From Devosia lucknowensis (GTDB lineage Bacteria > Pseudomonadota > Alphaproteobacteria > Rhizobiales > Devosiaceae): a stretch of 64,000 bases of DNA. The translations under genes were made by a program, and so were the position numbers. The notes beneath the pieces are model-generated. The model was not told the origin of the DNA, did no database searches, and saw only the letters and a list, made by a program, of their open reading frames with translations. Of this stretch, positions 11,731-19,768 are shown piece after piece (position 1 is the first letter of the stretch; every line of letters starts with the position of its first letter). Location of the stretch: positions 558,001-622,000 of the forward strand of contig NZ_FXWK01000002.1 of the NCBI RefSeq assembly GCF_900177655.1, given 5' to 3'.

Positions 11731-11760
11731 AACAAAACGGGCCTTTCGGCCCGTTTTTTC
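11731..11760. terminator. Bidirectional terminator between the binding protein and infC
   Basis: A 10-bp perfect stem AAAACGGGCC/GGCCCGTTTT around a TTTC loop, with T-rich flanks on both strands. It lies between convergent genes. The minus-strand version has a GAAA tetraloop and serves infC, which ends 24 bases away. Confidence 0.85.
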
Positions 11761-11783
11761 TTAACTTGGATATTGCCGTCGCC

Positions 11784-12308
11784 TCACTTGGGCGCCAGCA
11801 CCATGACCATCTGGCGCCCTTCCGAGCGCGGCTGGCTTTCGACCTTGGCAATGGCCTCGGTCTGTTCCTTGACCTTGATCAGCAGCTGCATGCCCAGATC
11901 CTGGTGCGCCATTTCGCGGCCGCGGAAGCGCATCGTCACCTTGACACGGTCACCGTCGTCGAGGAAGCGCTGCACCGCCTTCATCTTGGTCTGGTAGTCG
12001 TGATCGTCGATATTCGGACGCATCTGGACTTCCTTGACCTCGATCACCTTCTGCTTCTTGCGCGCTTCGGCTGCCTTCTTCTGGGCGGCGTACTTGTAGC
12101 GCCCGAGATCGAGCATCTTGGCGACGGGCGGCTGCGAATTGGCAGCGATCAGGACGAGGTCGAGCCCCTGCTCCTGTGCTTCAGCCAATGCATCGCGCGT
12201 ACGCACGACACCGCGGTTCTCGCCTTCTGCATCGATAAGCTGAACGTCGGGGCTGGTGATATCCTCGTTGGCAAGCGGCCCATCTTTCTGGGGCGCAACG
12301 GGTCTCAT
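11784..12308 (-). CDS. infC: Translation initiation factor IF-3
   Basis: IF-3 of 174 residues, the usual length. It binds the 30S subunit and checks start codon and initiator tRNA. The amino-terminal domain begins near GPLANEDITSPDVQLIDAEGENRG, followed by the lysine-rich helix (KYAAQKKAAEARKKQ) and the carboxy-terminal domain (VKEVQMRPNIDDHDYQTK, FLDDGDRVKVTMRFRGRE). The start is an ATG, unlike the AUU autoregulated start of E. coli. The usual partners rpmI, rplT and thrS are not adjacent on either side in this window. It ends next to a strong terminator and appears monocistronic. Confidence 0.97.
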   Translation of the reverse strand: MRPVAPQKDGPLANEDITSPDVQLIDAEGENRGVVRTRDALAEAQEQGLDLVLIAANSQPPVAKMLDLGRYKYAAQKKAAEARKKQKVIEVKEVQMRPNIDDHDYQTKMKAVQRFLDDGDRVKVTMRFRGREMAHQDLGMQLLIKVKEQTEAIAKVESQPRSEGRQMVMVLAPK

Positions 12309-12473
12309 GGGACGGCGAATGGCAAGCTTTCCTTGTGCTGATGATGCCAGGGGGTGAATTCGGCCCTAAAATCGTGGTAGCGGCTCAAGAAGTCAACTGC
12401 CGGAACCACTGAAATTCCGCCTGTTGCGCATGGGGTACGCCCTACCACCCTTATCAAAAGGTTCGCTTGCCAG

Positions 12474-13235
12474 ATGAGTTCCATTCTCGCATCCCGCGTC
12501 ACCGTCGGACAGGGTGCGGAAGCGCGCGACATCGCCGTGGAACAGCGCACCGGCGCGGCGCCCGGGCTCTTCTGGCTCAATGGCTTCCGCTCGGTGATGA
12601 GCGGGGCCAAGGCCATGCATCTCGATGCGTTGGGCGCGCAAAAAGGCCTTGAGGTGACACGCTTCGACTATTCCGGGCACGGCCAGTCGGGCGGCGCCTT
12701 CGACGCGGGCACGATCAGCCGGTGGCTCGAAGAGACCGAAGCGGTCTTTGAGCGCACACACGGCCCCCAGATCGCGTGCGGATCATCCATGGGTGGGTGG
12801 CTGGCACTGTTGCTGGCTCGCCGGCAGTGCCGCAAGGGCATGCCGCTCAAAGGTCTCGTGCTCATTGCACCCGCCACCGACGCCACCAGCCGCATCGCGG
12901 CCCGCATGACGGCCGAACAGAAAGCCGGCCTCGAGGCCCTGGGCTATTTCGAGCGCGACAGTGCCTATGGCGATGGACCCTATCGCTATACGCGGCGCCT
13001 GATCGAGGACGGTGCCCAGCACCTGCTGTTCGGCTCGGTGATCGAGACCGGATGTCCGGTCCACATCCTTCAGGGCGGCCGCGATCCCGACGTCCCGCCC
13101 GAGCATGCGCAAAAGCTGCTCACCCACATCCTTCATGATCCGGTGACCTATACGCTGATCCCGGATGGCGACCATCGCCTCAGCCGCGAAGAGGACCTCG
13201 CCCGGCTCAGCGCTGCCGTCCTCGCGATGCTCTAG
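12474..13235 (+). CDS. Alpha/beta hydrolase (serine aminopeptidase-like)
   Basis: Alpha/beta-hydrolase of 253 residues. The segment FDYSGHGQSGG, the nucleophile elbow CGSSMGGWLALL and a late GDHRLSREEDL histidine are present, and ILQGGRDPDVPPEHA provides the usual acid. No export signal is seen. It is divergent from infC (165 bases apart) and its stop overlaps the stop of the convergent GNAT gene. The family includes palmitoyl-protein thioesterase ABHD10-like and small esterases; the substrate is unknown. Confidence 0.87.
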   Translation: MSSILASRVTVGQGAEARDIAVEQRTGAAPGLFWLNGFRSVMSGAKAMHLDALGAQKGLEVTRFDYSGHGQSGGAFDAGTISRWLEETEAVFERTHGPQIACGSSMGGWLALLLARRQCRKGMPLKGLVLIAPATDATSRIAARMTAEQKAGLEALGYFERDSAYGDGPYRYTRRLIEDGAQHLLFGSVIETGCPVHILQGGRDPDVPPEHAQKLLTHILHDPVTYTLIPDGDHRLSREEDLARLSAAVLAML

Positions 13236-13888
13236 CGGGGCCGCGTCGTCAGCCGGCTCTTCTGCCGACCTTCGGCGTCGAAATTGTCAGGCGCGAGCCA
13301 GCGTTCGAACTCTGCGCGAAGAGAAGGCCATTCGCTGTCGAGAATGGAGAACCAGGCCGTGTCGCGGCTTTCGCCCTTGACGATCATGTCCTGGCGGAAA
13401 ACACCCTCGAAGGTGAACCCGAAGCGCGCGGCGGCCGCCTTGGAGGGCTCGTTGCCGTTGTTGCATTTCCATTCGAAGCGCCGGTAGCCCAGGTCGTCGA
13501 AGGCGTGCCGGGCAAAGAGATAGAAGGCCTCGGTGGAGAGCGGCGTGCGCGCCATCGGCAGACCCCAGTAGATGGCGCCGATTTCGATCGAGCCATGTTC
13601 GGGGCGAATGCGCAGCCAGGCCTGCTGCCCGAGTACGGTGCCGGTTTTCTTGTCGACCACGGCGACATAGGCATCGGGTCCGCCCTGGGCCGCTTCGATG
13701 CGCTGCTCCAGATCCTCAAGCCTCTGCGGCGGCTCGCTCGGCAGATAGCGGTAGCGCTCCGGCCCGCCAGGCAGGGTGCTGACGGCGAACAGCTGTTCGG
13801 CATGGCGGCGCTCGAGCGGCTCGAGCCGGACATGCCCGCCCTCTAGGATAACGCGTTGCGGAGCGGACTTGGCGGGCTGTGGCGTCAT
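13232..13888 (-). CDS. GNAT-family N-acetyltransferase (RimJ/RimL type)
   Basis: Acetyl-CoA-dependent acetyltransferase of 218 residues. The opening VILEGGHVRLEPLERRHAEQLF, the GAIYWGLPMARTPLSTEAFYLFARHAFDDLGYRR core split over the acetyl-CoA site, and KAAAARFGFTFEGVFRQDM are typical of the RimJ/RimL-like branch. The start overlaps the stop of the next upstream SDR gene by four bases, so they are an operon with queG. It may acetylate protein amino termini or small amines. Confidence 0.88.
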   Translation of the reverse strand: MTPQPAKSAPQRVILEGGHVRLEPLERRHAEQLFAVSTLPGGPERYRYLPSEPPQRLEDLEQRIEAAQGGPDAYVAVVDKKTGTVLGQQAWLRIRPEHGSIEIGAIYWGLPMARTPLSTEAFYLFARHAFDDLGYRRFEWKCNNGNEPSKAAAARFGFTFEGVFRQDMIVKGESRDTAWFSILDSEWPSLRAEFERWLAPDNFDAEGRQKSRLTTRPR

Positions 13889-14757
13889 CGTTCGCTCTCG
13901 AGAATGTTCTGAAGGCCGGCGCGGTAATTGGGATAGAGCAGCTCGATGCCGAGCGCGTCCTTGATGGCGCGGTTCGAGACACGCTTGTTGTCGCGATAGA
14001 AGCTGCGCTGCATCGGCGTCATCTCGGCCGTCTCATAAGGCAGGTCCGGCGGCACCGGCAGGCCGATCAGCCCGGCGCCATAGGCGATCACGTCCTGCGG
14101 GGGCGTGGGCTCGTCGTCGGCCAGGTTGAACGTGCCATCGAGACGGGCCGCTGCGGCCAGCGCCGTGACGCGGCCGATATCGGCGACATGAATGCGGTTG
14201 AACACCTGCCCCGGCTTGATGACGCGCCGGGCGGTGCCGTCGCGCAATTTGTCGAAGGTCGAGCGGCCGGGACCATAAATGCCGGCCAGACGAAGGATGG
14301 TCAGCGGCACGCCCCGGGCAGCAGCAAAATCGCGCCAGTCCTGTTCGGCGAGGACACGCCGGTCCGATCGCATGTTGCGCGGCACCAGCGGCGCAGTTTC
14401 GTCGATCCAGTCGCCGTCGAAGTCGCCATAGACCCCGACGGTGGAATAGTAGCAGAGCCATTCGAGCGCCGGCGCGTTCATCAGGTCGTCGCGGAAGTGA
14501 CGCAGCACCGGGTCGCCATTTTCGTCCGGTGCGATGGACTGGATCACATGCGTCGCCGACCCGATCGCATCGGCGACCGGCGCGGTTCTCTCACTCCCAT
14601 CGAAAAGCAGCACCTGATGATAACCACGTGCTAACGAATCGGCCTTCTCGCGTGACCTGACGGTGCCGGACGAGGGCAAGAAATCGGGGTCCTGCTCAAA
14701 AAAGCGCACGGATTGCTGGGATGAAAAGCCCAGCCCGAAGAAAAACGCCTGCCTCAT
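13885..14757 (-). CDS. SDR-family NAD(P)-binding protein (YeeZ-like epimerase/dehydratase)
   Basis: Atypical short-chain dehydrogenase fold protein of 290 residues. The glycine-rich FFFGLGFSSQ start, the YYSTVGVYGDFDGDWIDE segment, RLAGIYGPGRSTFDKL and FNRIHVADIGRV are characteristic of the YeeZ-like group. A classical YxxxK active site is not evident, as is common in this group. The gene overlaps both neighbours by four bases (queG upstream, GNAT downstream). Its biochemical role is unknown. Confidence 0.83.
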   Translation of the reverse strand: MRQAFFFGLGFSSQQSVRFFEQDPDFLPSSGTVRSREKADSLARGYHQVLLFDGSERTAPVADAIGSATHVIQSIAPDENGDPVLRHFRDDLMNAPALEWLCYYSTVGVYGDFDGDWIDETAPLVPRNMRSDRRVLAEQDWRDFAAARGVPLTILRLAGIYGPGRSTFDKLRDGTARRVIKPGQVFNRIHVADIGRVTALAAAARLDGTFNLADDEPTPPQDVIAYGAGLIGLPVPPDLPYETAEMTPMQRSFYRDNKRVSNRAIKDALGIELLYPNYRAGLQNILESER

Positions 14758-15881
14758 ACCTCACCCATCCATTCGTCCTGCACCGTCCTATCGCTTTCCC
14801 GCGCCTGCCTGTCCAGCCGCATGGCTTCGGCGCGGTCGGGATCGAGGCGACGCAGGGCCCAGACGGCCGATCCCCGGATCAGCGGGTCGGCACTGTCCAA
14901 CCGGTCGAGCACGGCTGGAACCAGCGTCAGGTCGCCGGAATTGCCGATGCCGATCAAGACGTTACGGATGAACCGCGCATGCCCGATGCGTTTGACTGGC
15001 GAGCCGGAAAAGAGCGCCCGAAAGCCGGCATCGTCGAGCCTGACGAGGTCGGAGAGCGACGGCCGCTCAAGCTCCGGCCGCGACCGCAACTTGGCCTCCC
15101 GGCTGACAGAGGCAAACTTGTTCCACGGGCAGACCGCCAGGCAATCGTCGCATCCATAGATGCGATTGGCCATGGGACGGCGGAATTGGCGCGGGATTTG
15201 CCCTTTATGTTCAACGCTGTAATAGGCAAGGCACTTGCGCGCATCGAGCTGGAAAGGCGCCGGAAAGGCGTTGGTGGGACAGATGTCGAGGCAGCGGGTG
15301 CACGATCCGCAGCTTTCCTGATGCGGAATGTCCACGGGGAGGTCGGCCGAGGTCAGGATAGCGCCCAGAAACAGCCAGGAGCCGAAATCGCGGCTCACCA
15401 GGACCGAATGCTTGCCCTGCCAGCCCAGTCCCGCCGCCTCGGCCAGCGGCTTTTCCATGAGCGGCGCGGTATCGACGAAGACCTTGACGTCAGCGCCGGC
15501 GCGCCGCGCCAGGAGCCCGGCCAGTTCCTTCAGCCGCCCCTTGATGATGTCATGATAGTCGCGGTTTCGAGCATAGGCGGAGATGATGCCGACACGCGGT
15601 TCATCGAGCAAAGTCATGGGGTTATCGGCAGGGCCATAATTGACGCCGAGCAGGATCGCCGTCCTCGCCTCCCCCCAGAGCTTGAGCGGATCGCCGCGCC
15701 GCTCCTCGGTTTCCGCCATCCAGTCCATGTCGGCATGCCAGCCCTCGGCCAGTGCCGTGGCAAGTTTTTCCGGCAGGTCCGGCCGCGCATCGGCGCGCGT
15801 GATCCCGAATGCGTCAAAGCCCAGGGCCAGCGCCCTTGCCTTGAGTTCGCTCACGATCGGATCGGCTTGGGTTTGGGCCAT
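14754..15881 (-). CDS. queG: Epoxyqueuosine reductase
   Basis: Cobalamin-dependent iron-sulfur enzyme of 375 residues that performs the last step of queuosine synthesis in tRNA, reducing epoxyqueuosine. Two 4Fe-4S motifs are clear: CGSCTRCLDICP and CDDCLAVCPWNKF. The amino-terminal part (ALALGFDAFGITRAD, WMAETEERRGDP, NYGP, YARNRDYHDIIKGRL) matches the family. A HEAT-like tail (LIRGSAVWALRRLD) closes the protein. It leads the operon queG-SDR-GNAT. The GST gene ends 15 bases upstream in the same orientation and may be co-transcribed. Confidence 0.96.
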   Translation of the reverse strand: MAQTQADPIVSELKARALALGFDAFGITRADARPDLPEKLATALAEGWHADMDWMAETEERRGDPLKLWGEARTAILLGVNYGPADNPMTLLDEPRVGIISAYARNRDYHDIIKGRLKELAGLLARRAGADVKVFVDTAPLMEKPLAEAAGLGWQGKHSVLVSRDFGSWLFLGAILTSADLPVDIPHQESCGSCTRCLDICPTNAFPAPFQLDARKCLAYYSVEHKGQIPRQFRRPMANRIYGCDDCLAVCPWNKFASVSREAKLRSRPELERPSLSDLVRLDDAGFRALFSGSPVKRIGHARFIRNVLIGIGNSGDLTLVPAVLDRLDSADPLIRGSAVWALRRLDPDRAEAMRLDRQARESDRTVQDEWMGEV

Positions 15882-15895
15882 GCCCGCAGATAGGC

Positions 15896-16576
15896 CTAAA
15901 AATCGAGGTCCGCATAGCCCTTGGATGGGGGCATGGCGGTGACGCGGTCATTGAGCAGAGTGCGGAATGCCGGCCGCGACTTGATCCGTGAGTACCAGTC
16001 GCGCGTTTCGCCGGGCGCCTTGGACCAGTCGATGTCGCCCATGTAGTCGAGCGTCGAAAAGTGAGCCGCCAGGGCGAAGTCCGCCAGGCTCAGTTCCTCG
16101 CCCGCGACCCAGTTCCGGCTCGCCAGGAGATAGTTAAAGTACAGCATATGCTCGACAAAATTGGCTTTTGCAGCCCGGAGCACCGATGGTTCAGGCGTCG
16201 CGCCGCGCAGGTCGCGCTTTGCGATCTTTTCCTCGACGAGATAGCGGGTGACCTCGTCATTGAGCTTCACCAAGGCCCATTCCACCAGTCGCCACATCTC
16301 CGCACGGGCCATCGGATCGGCGGGCACGAGCCCACTGACGGTATCGGGCGTATAGAGATCTTCCACCGTGTGAAGGGTGGCAAGGATGCCGACCACGGGT
16401 TGCTCGGTATCGGTAAAAAGGATCGGCAAAGTCGCCGCCGGATTGACCTCGAGCAGGGCTTCGTCGCGCAGCCAGGGCTTGATCTCGTCAAGATCGAGCG
16501 GGACGCCATATTCGGCGCACATCAAGCGGATCAGGCGCGAGGCGGGATCAAGAGGATGGTGCACGAGGCTGGGCAT
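15896..16576 (-). CDS. Glutathione S-transferase family protein
   Basis: GST-fold protein of 226 residues with a thioredoxin-like amino-terminal domain (HHPLDPASRLIRLMCAEYGVPLDL, NPAATLPILF) and a helical carboxy-terminal domain (GEELSLADFALAAHFSTLDYMGDIDW). The start at 16576 (MPSLVHHPLD) is chosen because the upstream extension to 16663 lacks family similarity. It may conjugate glutathione to electrophiles; no substrate is indicated. Transcribed toward queG, in line with gene orders common in this group of bacteria. Confidence 0.88.
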   Translation of the reverse strand: MPSLVHHPLDPASRLIRLMCAEYGVPLDLDEIKPWLRDEALLEVNPAATLPILFTDTEQPVVGILATLHTVEDLYTPDTVSGLVPADPMARAEMWRLVEWALVKLNDEVTRYLVEEKIAKRDLRGATPEPSVLRAAKANFVEHMLYFNYLLASRNWVAGEELSLADFALAAHFSTLDYMGDIDWSKAPGETRDWYSRIKSRPAFRTLLNDRVTAMPPSKGYADLDF

Positions 16577-16776
16577 GAATGACGCTCTGAGAGTGTGTGC
16601 TGCTCCGACATTGCCAGCCTCGCCCTCGCGCGAAATCGAACGCAACTGAGTGAGGCGCACCAATGCGACCAGATGAACGAGTTAGGGGATCAGATGAACG
16701 CCGATCAAGGTCTTTTTGTGCCGCCGTGCAACAGACTTGCCGATGGCCTTACCAATTCCTGCCAATCGGTCAAAAT

Positions 16777-16799
16777 AAAGCCCCGGTCGAGCCGGGGCT
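16777..16799 (-). terminator. Terminator of lolA
   Basis: On the minus strand, AAGCCCCGG and CCGGGGCTT form a 9-bp stem with a 5-base loop followed by TATTTT. It lies 21 bases after the lolA stop. Confidence 0.85.
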
Positions 16800-16819
16800 T
16801 CCATGCTGGAAACCGGATG

Positions 16820-17449
16820 TCAGCGGGGCGGTTCCTTGCCCGAATAGGTCGAGGGGAACGTGAAGAAGTTCGGAGGAATTTGGACATCTTTCTGCACATC
16901 GTAAAGCGAGAAGGTCAGCTCCGAGCCATTCGGCTCCACCAAGGTCCACTGGGCCAGGTCCTTGGTTTCGGTGTCGAAAATCAGCGACACCTGGACGGTA
17001 CCGGCGACCGTATTGTCGATGACGGTGATGCTGACGTACCCATCCGTTGTGGTGATGTCGACCACGTTGGCGCTCAACAGGTCGATCTGATCGCCCAGAA
17101 ACTGGCGCAGCGGGATCGAGTCCTGCGGATAGGCGTAGTAGGTCTCTTCGCGACGGTCGATGACATAGAAACCACGACCGATGGAGACGATTTCTTCGCG
17201 ACTGGGCGGTGCATAGCGGAATGCGATCTTGCTCGGGCGCTCGAGGAAGAAGGTGCCCTCCTGACGGCCGCCCTGGCTATCGATCTGCAGGAACCGGCCC
17301 ACCATGGTGCGGATAGCCGAATTGTGGACGTTGATATCAGTGATGAGCTGCTGCTCTTCCGGCGTCAGCGCCCGGCTCTGCGCCAACACAGGCATGGCGG
17401 ACGAGAGAGCGGCGGCAAGGCCGAGCATGAGTGCTGTACGGCGAATCAT
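16820..17449 (-). CDS. lolA: LolA-like outer-membrane lipoprotein carrier
   Basis: Periplasmic protein of 209 residues that shuttles lipoproteins from LolCDE to the outer membrane. A Sec signal peptide (RRTALMLGLAAALSSAMPVLA, cut before QSR) precedes the LolA domain, with the characteristic MVGRFLQIDSQGGRQEGTFFLERPSKIAFRY split over residues 49-80 and the later YVIDRREETYYAYPQ and PLRQFLG segments. The carboxy end is short, as in alphaproteobacterial LolA. It has its own terminator. In many relatives it sits beside ftsK, whereas here ftsK is 8 kb away. Confidence 0.9.
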   Translation of the reverse strand: MIRRTALMLGLAAALSSAMPVLAQSRALTPEEQQLITDINVHNSAIRTMVGRFLQIDSQGGRQEGTFFLERPSKIAFRYAPPSREEIVSIGRGFYVIDRREETYYAYPQDSIPLRQFLGDQIDLLSANVVDITTTDGYVSITVIDNTVAGTVQVSLIFDTETKDLAQWTLVEPNGSELTFSLYDVQKDVQIPPNFFTFPSTYSGKEPPR

Positions 17450-17593
17450 CGGCTGGAAGTCCTCTCGGATTTTTAGGCTGAGCGTAACCTAGCGATGAAT
17501 TACGGCAACAGGTGGAAAGTTCCATTGGGATCGGTTCGGCGCAGCGCGTCGAGAAAGCAGCTCTCGATGAGCATCCAAAGGCCAGAAAACAAC

Positions 17594-17619
17594 AAAGGCC
17601 GGACAGTTGTCCGGCCTTT
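17594..17619 (-). terminator. Terminator of tRNA-Gly
   Basis: An 11-bp perfect stem AAAGGCCGGAC/GTCCGGCCTTT with a 4-base loop, followed on the minus strand by TTGTTGTTTT. It is 22 bases downstream of the tRNA 3' end. Confidence 0.85.
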
Positions 17620-17641
17620 TGTCGTATCCCTTTCGGGAAAT

Positions 17642-17716
17642 TGGAGCGGGCGATGGGATTCGAACCCACGACCCTAACCTTGGCAAGGTTATGCTCTACC
17701 CCTGAGCTACACCCGC
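17642..17716 (-). tRNA. tRNA-Gly(GCC)
   Basis: On the minus strand the acceptor arm GCGGGTG pairs with CGCCCGC, the D-arm reads AGCTCAGGGGTAGAGC, the anticodon loop contains CTTGCCAAG (anticodon GCC), and the T-arm is GTGGGTTCGAATCCCAT. The CCA end is encoded (17642-17644). Total length 75 bases. Confidence 0.97.
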
Positions 17717-17912
17717 GCTCCGTTGTCTCCGGCACTTGGCAGTGCGGCGACGCGGGCCTATATGCCCAATCACCGATCCGATTGCAACCCGGTTTTTTGC
17801 GGAAATGTCTTTCTTGCGAATGCCTGTGGGAATCGGGGGTTGCCACAAGCGCCCCGGCAGGCGCAAAAAGGCCGCCAACGCTCAGTTTCTTGCCGCATAA
17901 GAGTTTGAAAAC

Positions 17913-18854
17913 ATGACCTTGTCCTTCGATGGCGCCCCCAGTGCCGCACCGGTTCCCGCTGATCTTATTCGCGACGGCAGCGATGCCGGCTTCAAGGCCG
18001 ACGTCATCGATGCGTCGCTTGAGCAGCCGGTGCTGGTCGATTTCTGGGCACCCTGGTGCGGACCCTGCCGCCAGCTGGGTCCAGCCATCGAGAAGGTGGT
18101 GACCGAGAAGGCCGGCCAGATCAAACTGGTCAAGATCAACATCGACGAGCATCCGCATATTGCGGGCCAGCTTGGAGTGCAGTCTATCCCGGCCGTCTTC
18201 GCCTTTTCCGGCGGCCGTCCGGTCGATGGTTTCATGGGCGCCATGCCCGAGGGCGAAGTGCGGCGGTTTGCGGAGAAGGTGATTTCCGCGGCCCCCGCCG
18301 GCGCGCCTCCAGCCGATTCGCTTGAATCTCAGATTGCAGATGCTCTCGAAATCGCAAAGCAGGCGGAAGCTGCGGGCGAGCTTGGACAAGCGGCACAGAT
18401 CTATGGCCAGATACTCCAGCACGTCCCTGACAATGCAGATGCGCTGATCGGGCTGGCGGGCGTCTATATGAATGCCGGGGAGGCAGAGCAGGCCAAGGTC
18501 ACGCTGGATATGGTGCCGGAAGACAAGCGCACTGGCGACGCTTACACGGCGCTTGCCAATGCCATCCGGCTCAAGGACGAGGCAGCCGGTCTCTCGGAAG
18601 CGGCAACGCTGGAAGCTGCCATTGCGGCGGATCCCGATAACCACCAGGCCCGCCTCGATCTTGCCGTCGTGCTCAACGCCGAAGGCAAGCGTGTCGAAGC
18701 TGCGCAGGCCCTGGTCGACAGCTTCAAGCGCGATCGCAGCTGGAACGAAGATGCGGCGCGCAAGAAGCTCCTCGAGTTCTTCGAAGCCTGGGGTCCGAAA
18801 GACCCGGCGACACTCAAGGGCCGCCGCCTTTTGTCCGCGGTGCTCTTTTCCTGA
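17913..18854 (+). CDS. cnoX: Thioredoxin-TPR chaperedoxin CnoX (YbbN)
   Basis: Protein of 313 residues with an amino-terminal thioredoxin domain and a carboxy-terminal TPR-like helical region (about residues 140-300, for example AEAAGELGQAAQIYGQIL and NADALIGLAGVYMNAGEAEQA). CnoX proteins hold unfolding substrates during oxidative stress and pass them to GroEL or DnaK. Here the active site is Cys49-Gly-Pro-Cys52, so redox activity is expected, unlike E. coli CnoX, which lacks the first cysteine. The alphaproteobacterial type (Caulobacter) is known to keep both activities. First gene of an operon with the LON-domain and Trm112-like genes. Confidence 0.92.
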   Translation: MTLSFDGAPSAAPVPADLIRDGSDAGFKADVIDASLEQPVLVDFWAPWCGPCRQLGPAIEKVVTEKAGQIKLVKINIDEHPHIAGQLGVQSIPAVFAFSGGRPVDGFMGAMPEGEVRRFAEKVISAAPAGAPPADSLESQIADALEIAKQAEAAGELGQAAQIYGQILQHVPDNADALIGLAGVYMNAGEAEQAKVTLDMVPEDKRTGDAYTALANAIRLKDEAAGLSEAATLEAAIAADPDNHQARLDLAVVLNAEGKRVEAAQALVDSFKRDRSWNEDAARKKLLEFFEAWGPKDPATLKGRRLLSAVLFS

Positions 18855-18866
18855 TCAGGACACCCT

Positions 18867-19535
18867 ATGCCCAAGCGCCCGACCAGCCCGGCTGACCTGC
18901 CAAAGTCCGTTCCGATCTTTCCTCTGAGCGGAGCCTTGCTGCTTCCTTTCTCGCATCGCCCGCTCAATATCTTCGAGCCGCGTTATATCGAGATGGTGGA
19001 CGCGGCCTTGCGTGGGGACCGGCTGATCGGGCTCATCCAACCCGAAGATGTCAGCGAAGAAAGTCCGAAGGGCCGCGCGCCACTGCAGACGGTTGGGTGC
19101 CTGGGGCGCCTGACGCATTTCGAGGAGAGCGGCGATGGCCGCTACTTCATCATTCTCGAGGGCGTGACACGATTCCGCGTGATGCACGAGCTGACGGTGC
19201 TGACGCCTTACCGTCAGTGCGTGATCTCGGCCGACGGCTATGACGCAGACTTTTCGCGCAATCACGGTGAAGACGCCGTGGATCGCACCCGTTTCGTCAA
19301 AATGATGCGGGACTATGCCGAGTTCGCCAATTTCGAATCGAACTGGGAAGAGATCGAGTCGACGGGAACCGCTGATCTGGTCAACTTCTGCTGCATGGTT
19401 TCGCCATATGGACCGGCAGAAAAGCAGGTGCTGCTCGAAGCCCAGACACTGGAACAGCGCGCGGAAACGCTGATCGCCATGACTGAATATGAAATGGCGC
19501 GCGGCGGCTCGGACGGCGCGGCACCACTGAACTGA
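18867..19535 (+). CDS. LON peptidase substrate-binding domain protein
   Basis: Stand-alone LON amino-terminal domain protein of 222 residues with no AAA or protease part. The domain signatures VPIFPLSGALLLPFSHRPLNIFEPRY, GCLGRLTHFEESGDGRYFIILEGVTRFRV and a KQVLLEAQTLEQRAETLIAM helix are visible. Cytoplasmic; members probably bind unfolded or specific proteins. It begins 12 bases after cnoX and overlaps the start of the Trm112-like gene by one base (TGATG). Confidence 0.92.
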   Translation: MPKRPTSPADLPKSVPIFPLSGALLLPFSHRPLNIFEPRYIEMVDAALRGDRLIGLIQPEDVSEESPKGRAPLQTVGCLGRLTHFEESGDGRYFIILEGVTRFRVMHELTVLTPYRQCVISADGYDADFSRNHGEDAVDRTRFVKMMRDYAEFANFESNWEEIESTGTADLVNFCCMVSPYGPAEKQVLLEAQTLEQRAETLIAMTEYEMARGGSDGAAPLN

Positions 19536-19759
19536 TGACGGAAGCACCGCCCAATCCTCGCCACGTGGTGGATCCGCAAACGCTGGAAATGCTGGTGTGC
19601 CCGCTGACCAAGACGCGGCTGACACTGTCGTCGGAACGTACCGAGCTCATCTCGGTGGCGGCGCGCCTCGCCTTCCCCATCGTCAAGGGCGTGCCGCTCC
19701 TGAGCCTCGATGAGGCGCGCAACATCGAGCCGGACGAAATCCAACGCCATTCGCGCTAA
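19535..19759 (+). CDS. Trm112 family protein (UPF0434)
   Basis: Small protein of 74 residues. The family core EMLVCPLTKTRLTLS, the RLAFPIVKGVPLLSLDEAR tail and the usual length are present. Zinc-binding cysteines are reduced to the single CP motif, as is usual in proteobacterial members. Relatives in eukaryotes and archaea activate methyltransferases; the bacterial role is unclear. Its start overlaps the stop of the LON-domain gene, and its stop is nine bases from the stop of the convergent ubiH-like gene. Confidence 0.92.
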   Translation: MTEAPPNPRHVVDPQTLEMLVCPLTKTRLTLSSERTELISVAARLAFPIVKGVPLLSLDEARNIEPDEIQRHSR

Positions 19760-19768
19760 GTGGATGGG

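Noticed and set aside
12367..12396. Promoter for infC (TTGACT and a weak -10)
   Set aside because: A good -35 box is visible, but the element at the right distance matches the -10 consensus poorly, so I did not list it.
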